Shown piece after piece: positions 1 through 10,068 of a stretch of 64,000 nt of DNA. The position numbers were made by a program, and so were the translations under genes. Source of the stretch: Hydnum rufescens UP504 (taxonomy: Eukaryota; Basidiomycota; Agaricomycetes; Cantharellales; Hydnaceae); assembly GCA_014904985.1 (NCBI GenBank), contig MU128912.1:529368-593367 (forward strand), in the 5' to 3' direction. The notes under the pieces are model-generated. The model was not told the DNA's origin, made no database searches, and saw only the letters and a program-made list of their open reading frames with translations. Position 1 is the first letter of the stretch. Every line of letters begins with the position of its first letter.

Positions 1-410
1 CAGACAGCCCAACAGATCCTAGTAACACACATAGTGCACCAGCCCTCAGGTATGCAACCAATGAGCTGATGACATACCCAGGACCTCCCCCACCTCTTGT
101 CCCCATTACTATGCACAGAGAAGGGCAAGAGGATGAAATGGCAATGGTTTTTCTTGAGCTGGGAATGGGGCAATGAACAAACGAAAGATGGCAATTATGT
201 GGGTTGCCAAACTGGATGGACTCAAAATGGGTGCTTCATGTGGATTTCTCCTACCTCCCTCAGTTATGCATAGAATCACTTATAATTTGGACAGCTTGTT
301 AATAGGATTATTTACAATATTCACCCCAAGTTTGAGCACCAATGGACCACCCTGTCATGCACAGGATGGATTTTTGTCACTTTGCAGCAATTACATGGTA
401 ACACATAGTA
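1..410. other. Unassigned repeat-type sequence
   Basis: CpG-poor sequence with no convincing gene. An 80-codon open frame at 173-415 has no recognisable motif and I do not regard it as a gene. The base composition matches the decayed repeats that follow. Confidence 0.4.
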
Positions 411-1310
411 TTTAATGAATTTCTCTGTCAGTTCACATCCAATCTGCTCAGAACCATGTGTCTAGAAAGCTATTAGAAATACACATCAAATGGTGCTGAG
501 CATGCCAAGAACAGATCAAAACTGTGCTCTACAGAGTGATATTACTGTTAAAATAAACACCCATCAGTATTTAATGAATTTCTCCATCAGTTTGCATCCA
601 ATCTGCTTGGAACCACTGCACCCAGAAAGCTGTTAGAAATACACATCAAATGGTATTAAGAACATTTATTATGGATACAAACTGCTGTCTCTGCATCAAA
701 TCCCACCCCATGCACTTGTTCCTATTATTAACCAGTGACAAAAACACCTTAACCACTGGACTAGGCTCAGATTAATCTCCAAAACCCAGAGATGTCCCTT
801 AATTTTGCTTCCCATGAGCTCCAAGATCCATCACAAGACCAGTGACATCATGCTCCAACTACTCCACAAGCTCAGCAAATTAGTGACATCATTCCTTTCA
901 TGATTCCTTTTGTTCTCTTTATGAATGACATCACTATGACATCACACTTTATAGATGACTCAGCTATGACCACATTATGACATCATTTTGTTATTACTCT
1001 TTTGTTCTACTCCACTATGACTCCCCCATGACATCACTATGATCTCATAGCTTTATTACTCTTGTGTTCTTGCTCCATGCACAGCCACCTTCAGAAAGGT
1101 ATATAAGCTAGCAGATTTTCTTGCACCACCCCCATCTCCTCACTCTAGAAATCAACCACTGTCAACTACTGTCAACCATTCTGCATATAATCTAAAGAAC
1201 AGTCTATCTAAAGCCATCTGGAGCTAAGTCATCTTCAAGGTTGTTGAGACCAAGCTACTGGAAGCCCTCTACAAAAAATACTAAATCCAAGGATAGTTGC
1301 AGAACCTAAG
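411..1310 (+). repeat. Dispersed repeat, copy 1, upstream half (LTR/leader-like)
   Basis: This stretch aligns over its whole length with 22441-23320. Both copies hold two imperfect internal repeats beginning with a fragment like TTTCTCTGTCAGTT, a TATA-like box (here near 1098, in the partner near 23107) and a pyrimidine-rich leader. The partner keeps many CpG where this copy has TpG or CpA. The arrangement suggests an LTR or promoter-leader region of a retroelement, but I saw no pol gene joined to it. Copy 1 is split at 1310 by a solo LTR and resumes at 1829. Confidence 0.7.
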
Positions 1311-1823
1311 TGTTAGTGGTGTATGAGTCCGGCGGGCACCCGGCCTTACTACCATTCTACTTATGTACATACAATGTACCTCTTGTTCCTACTTGACTCT
1401 TTCTTCTCTTTTCTCCTTCTCAAACCAACCCGGTGGAAAGCTTCTCCACTGGAGTTTGGTGCTGCCCCGGTTATAGCTAGATTCGTCTACATTTACGTAA
1501 TCGACTCGCATAGCTAGCCACAGAAAGACCCGAAATGTATCTTTTTTCTCCTCATTCAGGCTGCCATCTGCAGTGTACTGAAACAGTACACTACGGCCTC
1601 TGCACTGAGTGGCATATTACTACTCAGACTCGTAAGCTACGTTATGGTTTACCCCAAGGATACGGTTCCCCGACTCAGCCCCACTCTTGAACCCCTCGTC
1701 GACCCGACTCGTGGAACGACTCGTATCCTAACTGGTGACAGTCACGACCGTAAACCCGGTCCGGAACCCCCACTGGGATTGTCTCGTCATTTTAAGCTCA
1801 ATTCGGATACTACCGAATTAACA
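1311..1823. mobile_element. Solo LTR, 513 bp, 5-bp target duplication
   Basis: The insertion starts with TG (TGTTAGTGG) and ends with CA (GAATTAACA). It is flanked by the direct repeat CTAAG at 1306-1310 and 1824-1828. The homologous empty site near 23320, in the sister copy of the surrounding repeat, reads CCTAAGGTTAGAG without the insert, so the boundaries are direct observation. There is no internal coding region, hence a solo LTR left by LTR-LTR recombination. It is rich in CpG while its host repeat is CpG-poor, which marks it as a recent arrival. Confidence 0.92.
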
Positions 1824-1828
1824 CTAAG

Positions 1829-2310
1829 GTTAGAGTTGCTGGACATCCAAGGAAAAGTAAACATAACAAAATACAAGTCAGGAAAGAAGAAAGAAGCATA
1901 CTAATGAGACTAACCAAGCACTGACCAGTCTATAACCCACAGATATCTGCATTTTGACCAGGAGGACATAAACAAGAACACACAAATATCAGTAAATGAA
2001 CCAACACAACATGAACATGTATAAGCCTTCCTACAAGCATCCCCTACATATAAGCCTTCCTATAAGCATTCCACACAACATATAAGCCTTTCTATAAGCA
2101 TCTATGATATATCATTGACTATAGCTAGTCCATATCACATCCTATTCTCCACTGAACATGTACACATCTTGCAGAGAGTGATCAACCATTGAAGTGAACC
2201 AACCCATTTGAATAACAACAGAAACACAGTCTCCCATCTACACACTGGCTGAACCAGATTTTGATTTGACAGTCATTGGAGCTCCCAACCCTTCTTCTAT
2301 AGCATACAGT
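1829..2310 (+). repeat. Dispersed repeat, copy 1, downstream half
   Basis: Continuation of the repeat matched at 23321-23836. It includes three or four short tandem blocks containing ATAAGCCTTTC/ACAAGCAT near 2020-2100 (partner near 23520-23640). Similarity to the partner stops near 2310; the partner then enters an open frame that is absent here. Confidence 0.7.
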
Positions 2311-2808
2311 TTCCTGAATTGTAAAAAACTTTGTGGACCATGCTGCATATCATCCTCTGTTGGAAATCAAGGCTAGCTGACTGCATTTCTCAGACCTTTT
2401 TCCTTTTATGGTACACATTCCTTTCATGGCACCACATGTATAGTTTAGTGGAATTCTCCAAAGGCTTTCCTCAGTCCTCTATAATGAGACTGAGGTAAGC
2501 CCAGTAGCACTGTCATCACACTCTCCTTTGAACCCCTTTTCTTACATATTGTATATAGATACTTTTTAGGTATTTTCTACAATAAATACTTAGTCCTCTA
2601 TAATGAGACTGAGATACTTTTTAGTCCACTGACATCCTCCATCCATACAAACCTGAGAGAGATGGAGTGTGCTAACAGAGGGTAACATTGATATATAGAC
2701 TCATCAACTGTGCTTCATATGGAAAATTTGACTCATATGTAGTATGTAGAAGAAACATTACAGCTCCACCCAAATATGTATCTTGATGAGCTCTGAGATC
2801 TCCTGGTT
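2311..2808. other. No gene seen; decayed AT-rich sequence
   Basis: No ORF, RNA or clear mobile-element boundary is visible. A short segment beginning AGTCCTCTATAATGAGACTG occurs twice, near 2473 and 2591, suggesting a small local duplication. Confidence 0.4.
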
Positions 2809-2906
2809 CATCAGGAAAACTGACTTTGCTTCTGAAGCCTTTGAAGGGCTCTGAAGCCCTTCAGAGCCCTTTGAAGGCTTCAGAAGCAAAGTTAGTTTTC
2901 CTGATG
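2809..2906. repeat. Near-perfect foldback hairpin, 48-bp arms
   Basis: Two 48-bp arms separated by 2 nt (CC) are complementary with a single mismatch. The arms run from CATCAGGAAAAC at the left to GTTTTCCTGATG at the right, with GAAGCC/GGCTTC-rich centres. Transcribed RNA would form a 48-bp stem. It may be a small foldback element. Looser hairpins with similar GAAGC-rich arms occur near 37.8 and 43.8 kb. Confidence 0.9.
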
Positions 2907-2968
2907 TTGAGGTATGTGGTACTCCAAATGTGTCCTTATCAACTGTATCAATGGCAATACACTGGCAG

Positions 2969-3200
2969 TGTTAGTGGTGTTGGGAGTCCCTTAGGCCATT
3001 TGGCAAATCCTTGGGCAAGTGGTAGTCTGTGTCTCCCCTTTCCCTTTGTCTTTCCTCTTTTCTCTTCTCCCTCAACCCAGTGGAAGCTTCTCCACTGGAG
3101 TTTGGTGCTGCCCTGGCTACTAGTTAGATTCACTACTCATTATGTAAGCAGTCCATTAATAGCTAGTCATGGCAGAACCCAAATCCATCTTTTCTACCAC
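2969..3200. mobile_element. Decayed LTR fragment related to the 1311-1823 LTR
   Basis: It starts TGTTAGTGGTGT like the LTR at 1311 and keeps the segment GTGGAAGCTTCTCCACTGGA, followed by GTTTGGTGCTGCCC and the tail near AGCTAGTCA. Similarity covers only about the first 230 bp. CpG sites in the 1311 LTR are TpG or CpA here, so this is an older relative. Its right boundary is not resolved; it may extend to about 3547. Confidence 0.6.
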
Positions 3201-4637
3201 CATCTGTAGAAGGGTAGGAAACTCAGGGTAAGAAAATGCCTAATTCTCATTAATTAGACCTTAGGTCCTCAGCTAGGCCACCTATATACACAAGCAGACT
3301 TGGAGTTGAACAATGGACAGAAAACAGGATGACTAAGAACCAATGAACCAATTGACTAATGGAAATTACATCACCTGAAACATGTCATTGTCTGGACTCC
3401 TAGCAAATCTCATAAATAGATCAGAACCTTCTGGACAGTGGAGCTTTCATATAGAAGCTGCAGTCTGGAACTAATAAATAATAAAATCATCCATACCCAT
3501 GTGCTACTCAGGAGTTCTGGGCCAGCATATAAAAATCTGTACATTACACCCCCAATAATAATAATTCTTTTCCTCTTACCACTACAAGCCAGACAGTGTT
3601 TTGTGAAGCTGTTGTGAGGTATTCCTGGTCAACACTAATCCTTGTAAGATTTCTGTGAACTCAGCTTAACAACCAGCTGGCACAAGAAAGACTGAATTTT
3701 GAGACACCTGACACCTACAATCTGAGGATAGCCAAACCCCTCAGTTTCTGACTCACACCCATCTTGAGGACTGGCAGCTCCTCTCATCTACCAGCTGGCA
3801 ACTGCTTGAGGACAGTATAATCCTCTCTTCTGAACCTTACCCATTTGACTCATCCTGAGACAGTTTGTCTCAAACACTCTTATTGCCAGTACAGATAGCT
3901 TTCTATTCTAGTGCTGTTCTAAAAGCCTACAGGCATTCCCATCTATATTGGAAGGGAAGTACCTGTCTCACCTTGGCATATTAAGGCAAGGTTTTGAGCT
4001 CTAAACTCAAATCCTCCCTTAGGTTTCTCACATCCTATATAGAAGAAACCCCTACACCCCCATTATAGATCCCCTAATTGCTCACCCAGGGGCCCCCATC
4101 CCCTCTGGTGGGCCCTCTGACCCCTGCCCCACCCCTCCAGTTGGTCTGGGGCAGGGGTGCCCCCTCTTTTTTGCATGACTGGCACACAAGTGCTGGTCAT
4201 GTGACCTATATTATATAATTAATTAGGTAGTAGTTAGGTAATGATTAATTAGATATATAATATAATAAATTATATCATCAATTAATTATGTAATATATAA
4301 CATAATACTACTGTGTATGATTATGTCACTGCTTTTGGGTGAATTACATAATTTCCTATTTAGGCTATTATGTAATTACATTTCCATATTGGGAATCAAC
4401 AGGCCCACTGACCCATTCAGGGGTGTCCCCAGGCATTCCAGGTTGATATGCCCCAACCAATATCCATATGCTTCTGCTCACAGTGTTTGATTCTGCTCCA
4501 GAAAGATGGCCAGATGTCAATTTGACATCCAAGGATTGTCAATTGACATCAAAGAAAAAATAGGCCTCTTAGGCTGACTAGATGAAGGATTTGTCCTGCC
4601 TATTAAGGTCAGCCCAAGTGGCTGACCAAGGTGTAAA
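3201..4637. other. No gene seen; decayed repeat sequence
   Basis: CpG-poor DNA without a supported gene. 4200-4330 is extremely AT-rich (TAATTAATTA-type runs). The segment near 4390-4450 (GGCCCACTGACCCATTCAGG and following bases) is related to 15940-15970 and more weakly to 10300, suggesting a shared downstream sequence of the hairpin-intron gene family. Confidence 0.4.
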
Positions 4638-4682
4638 ACAACCACAAAAAGAGCAGCTTATGCTGCTCTTTTTCTGTGGGTG
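4638..4682 (+). repeat. Hairpin-intron relic (GAGCAGC/GCTGCTC stem)
   Basis: ACAAAAAGAGCAGC and GCTGCTCTTTTTCTGT form the stem seen in the introns of the multicopy family at 9-17 kb. Here it lies about 100 bp upstream of an EST1-like pseudogene in the same orientation, the same relative order as in the copy at 8.4-9.5 kb. The exon between hairpin and EST1 segment is lost or very short. Confidence 0.6.
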
Positions 4683-4744
4683 TATACACTGGGTATGGTT
4701 GCCCAGATGGGCCAGGTCAAATATTTTATCTCATGGCAGCTTTT

Positions 4745-6130
4745 CCCAGTTCGGAATTCACTGATTGCACTAGGTTTTCCCCATTTGGATGTTCCAACTG
4801 CTCACCATGGACTTTGCTTGTGAGGCCCAATAGTCCCTCTTTGATTTACATGCTTTTCATTGCATGATCAACATGTTACAGCATGCATCCATCACATCTA
4901 CCTATGCCCTCAAACATCTGACTGAATTTATTTCCTATGCATACCAATTTTATTCCTGCCTTCTCGAGGAGCACAACCTTCAACCATTTTGTGGGAAATG
5001 GCTTGAGGCACTGGGTGATCTCACCTGAAGCCACATGGCTGTGGCTATCCATGTAGACAACCATGCAGCAAGTGATCCCACTACATCAGTTGGGGAACCC
5101 ATTCCCACAATTGTTCTTCCCATCAAAGCCCCAGCCTCTCACATCAATACCTCACCACTCCCATCAGTTGGTATTCCTGCCGCTGCTGCCGAACTTGGTG
5201 ACAAGGATGGATGGGACACATGGCACATGATGGCACAGGATTGGTATGCAGAGGTGTTGAAAGACACCCCTGGAACTGGGCATCTCCAGTATTATCTTGG
5301 CACTCTTAGTTGGGATCTGAAAGGAGAAGAGCTTCGCACCATGTATCACTTCATCAAGAGTCTTGTTGCAAAGCATCTGTTTGATAGGGGTCGTGAGGCT
5401 GTTCTCGACTTATTCTCTCCTTCCACCCAACAAACCCTTTCATTGCCTATGGCTTCAGCTCCATTACTCTTCCTGCACATCCAAGGCCTCCTCTTCACAT
5501 GCATTGACCTTGATCAAGTCAAGCTGACTCTCACACACTTCATCAAGTGTTTGGAACTGGATACTGGCTCCCCAGAGGAGAGTGATTGGACAATGATGGC
5601 TATTTTGAGCATCAGGAGTCTGCTTGAGTTTGGCAAAGCTACTGGACAGCTCCACAAGGTTGGTGGACTGGGAGCTCAACCTACAGAGAAGAACCTTTCA
5701 TTAGAAATTGAATGTGATGACACTGCTGAGATCAATTCTCAAAATCAGAAGCACTGGGCAGACCAGGAAGATGAAGACTGAGTCATGGGCACTCCCAAAG
5801 ATGAGGATCATGACAGCTCCCACCTCTCATGACCCATGCAGGCTCTGATGATGGAATCAGCAGACTCCCCAAGTCAGAATCAAGCACAGTTCATGTTCTC
5901 TCTTGCTCTTGAACGTTACTTTTGCAACCCTGTCCCATCTCCTCAAAAACCCTTCTATGCAGGCCTGAACTTTGTATATAAAACCTCCACTGAACCCTAC
6001 ATCACCATCATCCTCACCTTTGTTTCCACTCTGTTCAAGAATGCTGCAGTTGTTCATCTCACAAAATGTAGTGTTCCATGGGCAGGCTTAGCAAGCCTCC
6101 TCAGTGCTACACTTGCAATATTTTGCTTCA
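4745..6130 (+). pseudogene. EST1/SMG5-7-like domain protein, pseudogene copy 1
   Basis: One reading frame (ATG at 4864) runs through the region with in-frame TGA codons at 5026, 5779 and 5830 and a TAG upstream of 4864. Visible family features, in order: an N-terminal helix segment with FISYAYQFYS and KWLEALGDLT, resembling the FY..L and W..CLGDL of EST1/SMG7 14-3-3-like domains; then GHLQYYLGTLSWDLKGEEL, TMYHFIKSL and FDRGREAVLDLF, matching the EST1 DNA/RNA-binding domain; then GLLFTCIDLD and later PYITIILTFVSTLF and VPWAGLASL. Intact relatives bind single-stranded nucleic acid or phosphorylated UPF1 in telomere maintenance or nonsense-mediated decay. The 5026 stop is CAA in the sister copy, so CGA is the likely ancestral codon. 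Non-functional here. Family call is by motif, not by search. Confidence 0.72.
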
Positions 6131-6384
6131 AGACAGGGGAATGGGATTGCACAGCCAGGACACATATGCATAGATAAAGAAGGAAAGCAAGAGGTCAGAT
6201 GGCAGGATAACTGAAAATTTTATATGCTGGATGTTTCTAGAATAAAGATTGAAAAATACACCTGTGGACTGTTGACTTTCAACCTGCAAAGAATGTCCAT
6301 TCATTCTTCTTCAATCATCATACATACATCCATAGTTAGAATCAAACATGAATGGTCCATGTAAAGCAAAGAATTGAAGGAATG

Positions 6385-6489
6385 GGCCACAAGCAAAGTC
6401 CATGGTGAGTGGTTGGAACATCCAAATGGGGAATGCCTAGTGCAATTGGTGAATTCTGAACTGGGAAAAGCCGCCACAAGATAGGCCCG
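6385..6489 (-). pseudogene. Fragment of the EST1-like gene, third copy, split by a solo LTR
   Basis: This minus-strand fragment matches 9000-9115 and, inverted, 4700-4830: the exon start and upstream intron of the EST1-like gene. It resumes after the LTR at 7051-7075 (GTCTGGGCAACCATAC), showing that the LTR inserted into it. Only about 130 bp remain. Confidence 0.75.
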
Positions 6490-7050
6490 TGTCAGAGTTC
6501 ATCCGTTTCCCGGTTAATTCCGGATTTGTTTCCAGTTTGTTTCTGGTTTTGGTTCTGGCCTGTTTCCAATTTGTCCCCATCTCCGTTTCATTTCCCCTTC
6601 ATTTCCTCATTTCCTTTACTTCCGGTTCCCACACACTTACCCCTGGCCCTGTCCCTGTTCCCTCCACTTTCCCGTCCCCTGCCTGCTCCCCCTCTTGTGC
6701 CTGCCCCCCTGTAACCACCTCTCATTAAGTGATCAATCCCCCGTAGTATAGGAACTATGTATAAGTAGTCTGGGGTGACATCCAGAGACTCAGCTTTGGT
6801 CTCTCAGGATTTCCGCTTCTACTCCAGACTACAGTCCAAGTACTTTCCAGTTGACTCTGTGAGCTTAAGGACTGCTGTGCTCATTTCTGCCTAGTCCCTT
6901 CCGGCTGCTGGACTGCCTCTCTGTCCCCCCCTATCCTTGTTATCTCATTCTTGCCCAGATTCTCCCGACTTAGCCGGACTTACACCAGACTTAGTCGGAG
7001 TTATCGTGTTTATATTTGTTTGGCGCTCTCATCGCAGTGTGGCCCTGACA
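6490..7050 (+). mobile_element. Solo LTR, 561 bp, family B
   Basis: Ends are TGTCAGAGTTCATCC and GTGTGGCCCTGACA, with the 5-bp duplication GCCCG at 6485-6489 and 7051-7055. A TATA-like ATGTATAAGTAG lies near 6757. A second member, inverted and 52 bp longer, is at 62245-62857. The open frames inside it (such as 6489-6728) are LTR sequence and not genes. Confidence 0.93.
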
Positions 7051-7077
7051 GCCCGTCTGGGCAACCATACATGTCCC

Positions 7078-7116
7078 ATGAACATGAACATGAACATAAT
7101 CATAATCATAATCATA
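7078..7116. repeat. Microsatellite (ATGAAC)n then (ATAATC)n
   Basis: Three ATGAAC units pass directly into three ATAATC units just downstream of the solo LTR target site. Confidence 0.9.
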
Positions 7117-7251
7117 AGAGCATGAATCTTTGCAACCAGTATTCCCAAATGACTCCAGATTATGCCCATAGAATGACCCTAGAATAGAAAAGAGTTAGAG
7201 TAGTTCCAGAAAATAAAGACCAAGATGTTACATACAGGAAGAGAGACCACC

Positions 7252-7798
7252 ATGGTTAAAACTGCTGAGAGGGCCTCCACACTTTGATGGATCCCTAGAT
7301 AACAATTCAGAGTCAGTTCTGTCCTCAATTGGGAGGCATGATGCACATACCTCTCAACATCCCAGAGGACACAGTGGCACCATGCCTAAAATGAGAGAGT
7401 CACCCTTTGATGGACCCCTAGATCACAATTCAGAGTCAGTTCTGTCCTCAATTGAGAGGCTAAATGCACATACCTCTCAATGTCCCAGAGGACACAGTGG
7501 CACCATGCCTAAAACAGCTGAGAGAGCATCCACCCCTGGATACCTAGATAACAATTCAGAGTCAGTTCTGTCCTTGATGGAGAGGAAAGATACACATACC
7601 TCTCAACATACCAGAGGACACAGTGGCACTGAGCCAGGTCGAGAATATGTGAAAGAGAATGAGACAAATAAACCACAAACCAAAACCCCACCCTGGATGG
7701 CCCAAACTCACATTGATCTAGAAGCAAGGGTGACACCCCTGATCACCCCCACAACTAGGGCCAAACCTGTTCCAGCACCAGCACCTGGGCCATACTAG
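7252..7798 (+). CDS. Hypothetical protein with three tandem 41-43-residue repeats
   Basis: Three DNA repeats begin at the ATGs 7252, 7382 and 7504 (spacing 130 and 122 bp). Each contains AACAATTCAGAGTCAGTTCT or a one-base variant and ends near AGAGGACACAGTGGCAC. From 7382 the frame is open for 138 codons; the repeat peptide contains DNNSESVLS and THTSQ..RGHSGT, followed by a Pro-rich tail (PVPAPAPGPY). The first repeat is out of frame. I recognise no domain. It may be a piece of a multicopy gene or a chance frame over a repeat. Confidence 0.3.
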
Positions 7799-8397
7799 GG
7801 CGGAAAGCAAACAGAGGGTGGATGGTCCTCTGTTTCCAATCCCTGGATATACATCCCAAACAGTCAAAATGAATTTATAAGAGAGAAGTGAGAAGGTGTA
7901 AAAATGGGGTCCATAGTAAAAGTGCAACCAACCCAAGCAGCAGCCCCATCAACTGGGTCCCACAAGAGCCAGTCACTGGATGGAAAGATGGGTCATACCC
8001 CAACTTCCAGCCACACCACTAGAAGAAACAACCCCCCCAGCAGAGGAGGGTGAGGAATAAAGGGGTGAATAAGCACCCCTTTATATAAGATTCTCAGGGA
8101 CTTCCAGGCACTACTGGTAAATGTCTGTGTGTGACATCAGTGGAGAGTTGTGGGACATTTCAGTTTTTTCCAGTCTGCTGGCTTGTATCTACCCTGAAAC
8201 TTTTTGCACTAAAGAGCTATGTTAGGCCCATGCTCCATCTTGGCCTTGCAATTGACAACAGTGAAACAGCAGTGAGTCTGAGGAATTTCAACCTACAGCC
8301 ACAGGAACTGTGTAACTGGGTCACATTCACCCCTACCGATAAGCTCAATATTACAGTAAATATTAACCCAATGAACCCTCATATGTGAAAGGCAGAC
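7799..8397. other. No supported gene
   Basis: A hypothetical 85-codon frame lies at 8131-8388 without a recognisable motif. Sequence up to about 8405 is unrelated to the EST1-like gene, which is cut off there compared with the copy at 4.7-6.1 kb. Confidence 0.35.
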
Positions 8398-9532
8398 TTA
8401 AAAGAGGCAGTCAAGAATGGCCTTGTGACCCCTATCAAACAGATGCTCCACAACAAGACTCTTGATGAAGCGATACATGGTGCAAAGCTCTTCTCCTTTC
8501 AGATCCCAACTAAGAGTGCCAAGATAATACTGGAGACACCCAGTTCCAGGGGTGTCTTTCAACACCTCCACATACCAATCCCATGTTGTCATGTGCCATG
8601 TGTCCCATCCATCCTTGTCACCAAGTTTGGCAGCAGTGGCAGGAATACCAACCAATGGGAGTGGTGAGGTATTGATGTGAGAGGCTGGGGCTTTGATGGG
8701 AAGAACAATTGTGGGAATGGGTTCCCCAACCAATGTAGTGGGATCACTCACTGCATGGTTGGCTATGTGGATAGCCACAGCCATGCGGCTTTGGGTGAGA
8801 TCACCCAGTGCCTCAAGCCATTTCCTGTGAAATGGTTGAAGGTTGCACTCCTCAAGAAGGCCGGAATAAAATTGGTATGCATAGGAAATAAATTCGGTCA
8901 GATGTTCAAGGGCACAGGTAGATGTGATGCATGCATGCCATAACACATTGATCATGTGATGAAAAGCATGTAAAACAAAGAGGGACTATTGGGTCTCACA
9001 AGCAAAGTCCATGGTGAGTGGTTGGAACATCCAAATGGGGAAAACCTAGTGCAATTGGTGAATTCCAAACTGGGAAAAGCTGCCATGAGATAAAATCTTT
9101 GACCTGGCCCATCTGGGCAACTGTAACTGGGGGACTTGCCTTCTATAGAGAGCCACACCCCCACCATAGTGGGTGGGTGGTTCATGTGGCCACTTGTTGG
9201 GCATGTTGTCATCTGTTGTGGTCACATTGGTCACATTTTCATTCCCAGTTTTCTTTGTCACATTGCTTGTTGGGCTCTGGCTTGTTGGGCCCTCATTGTT
9301 TGGCCAGTTTTCATCTGGTGCCTAGGACCAGGTCACAATCTAAAGTAATAAAGGTATGTTACTATAACAGTTCAAAGCAGCACAAAAGGAGCTGCTTATG
9401 CTGCTCCTTTTGTGCCATTGTAGCTACTGTAGTGAAAAAACTTACCTAGTGACCACACACCTGCAGTGGTGGGTGTGTGGTCATCTGTTTCCTTTTCTGG
9501 CTGGCTTGTTGGGTGGGTCATGGTGGTTGCAT
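8398..9532 (-). pseudogene. Hairpin-intron gene with EST1-like C-terminus, copy A1
   Basis: The best-preserved link between the two halves of the family. Minus-strand order: ATG near 9532 (MQPP start); exon 1 ending at 9446 with a palindromic ACCACACAC..GTGTGTGGT segment; intron 9340-9445 (GTAAGT..TTTAG) with the GGAGCTGC/GCTGCTCC hairpin; exon 2 at 9140-9339, containing NKWPHEPPTHYGGGV; a GC-AG intron at 9046-9139; then an exon from 9045 coding for the EST1-like segment (FISYAYQFYS, KWLEALGDL, LQYYLGTLSWDLKGEEL). The frame 8398-8955 is open. Compared with copy 1 it is cut off at about 8405, losing the last third of the domain. A TGA in exon 1 and a TAG before the first EST1 helix are probable inactivating changes. 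Substitutions such as ELC for ELR fit CpG decay. Confidence 0.7.
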
Positions 9533-9539
9533 AGTTGTG

Positions 9540-9664
9540 AGAAAGAACACAACTCGACACCAGCAATTGCTGGGATCCAAAAAGCACCCAAGTGTCTGGC
9601 ACCACAAGTACAGTATGAATGAGTAGCAAGTAAATAAATGTAGAATAAATAATATAGAATAAAT
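9540..9664 (-). promoter_or_regulatory. Shared 5' leader of the hairpin-intron family (copy A1)
   Basis: This minus-strand leader contains the palindrome CCAGCAATTGCTGG (here with one changed end base, near 9561) and CACTTGGGTGCTTTTTGG just upstream. Closely similar leaders lie near 12580-12690, 12870-12985, 18890-19000, 19390-19510, 38965-39005 and, partly, 41950-42060. Conservation between different downstream modules suggests a common promoter or 5' UTR. Confidence 0.65.
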
Positions 9665-9669
9665 ATTGG

Positions 9670-10063
9670 TGTTACAAGTCATACTCATAACCTCATACAT
9701 AAGCACATCATGTGACCTTGTGGCCTTGCTACATAAGCACTGCACATCCACCTCCACCATCCTTAATAATCCCCTTACCAATCCTCCCTTGATCTTAGTA
9801 TATAAGTAGCTACTGTTCATACTCTAGCTCCTTAGAAGATTGAGAATATATGTATCTGTGATTGTCTCTGCTCGCCAAACCTCCTTTCATCTCAAGTCTC
9901 CTGAGAATTCAGTTCTGCCACTTCATTCCTCTGCATTCTTGTCTTCCACAACATTACATAATCCTTGCTTCACAAGCCTCCTCATCAATCATATTAAGGG
10001 GCTCCTGTTCATCCTTGGCCTGATTACATAATCACCTCCCTGAGCCATGAACAACCCTTAACA
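9670..10063 (+). mobile_element. Solo LTR, 394 bp, family C
   Basis: Runs from TGTTACAAGTCATACTC to AACCCTTAACA and is flanked by a perfect ATTGG duplication (9665-9669, 10064-10068). It contains a TATA-like AGTATATAAGTAGC near 9799. Inverted relatives lie at 38104-38473 and, truncated, at 44068-44401. It sits in the upstream region of gene copy A1: the flanking sequence continues on both sides as in the 19.0-kb copy. Confidence 0.93.
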
Positions 10064-10068
10064 ATTGG

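Noticed and set aside
6489..6728. 79-codon frame
   Set aside because: It lies entirely inside a solo LTR.
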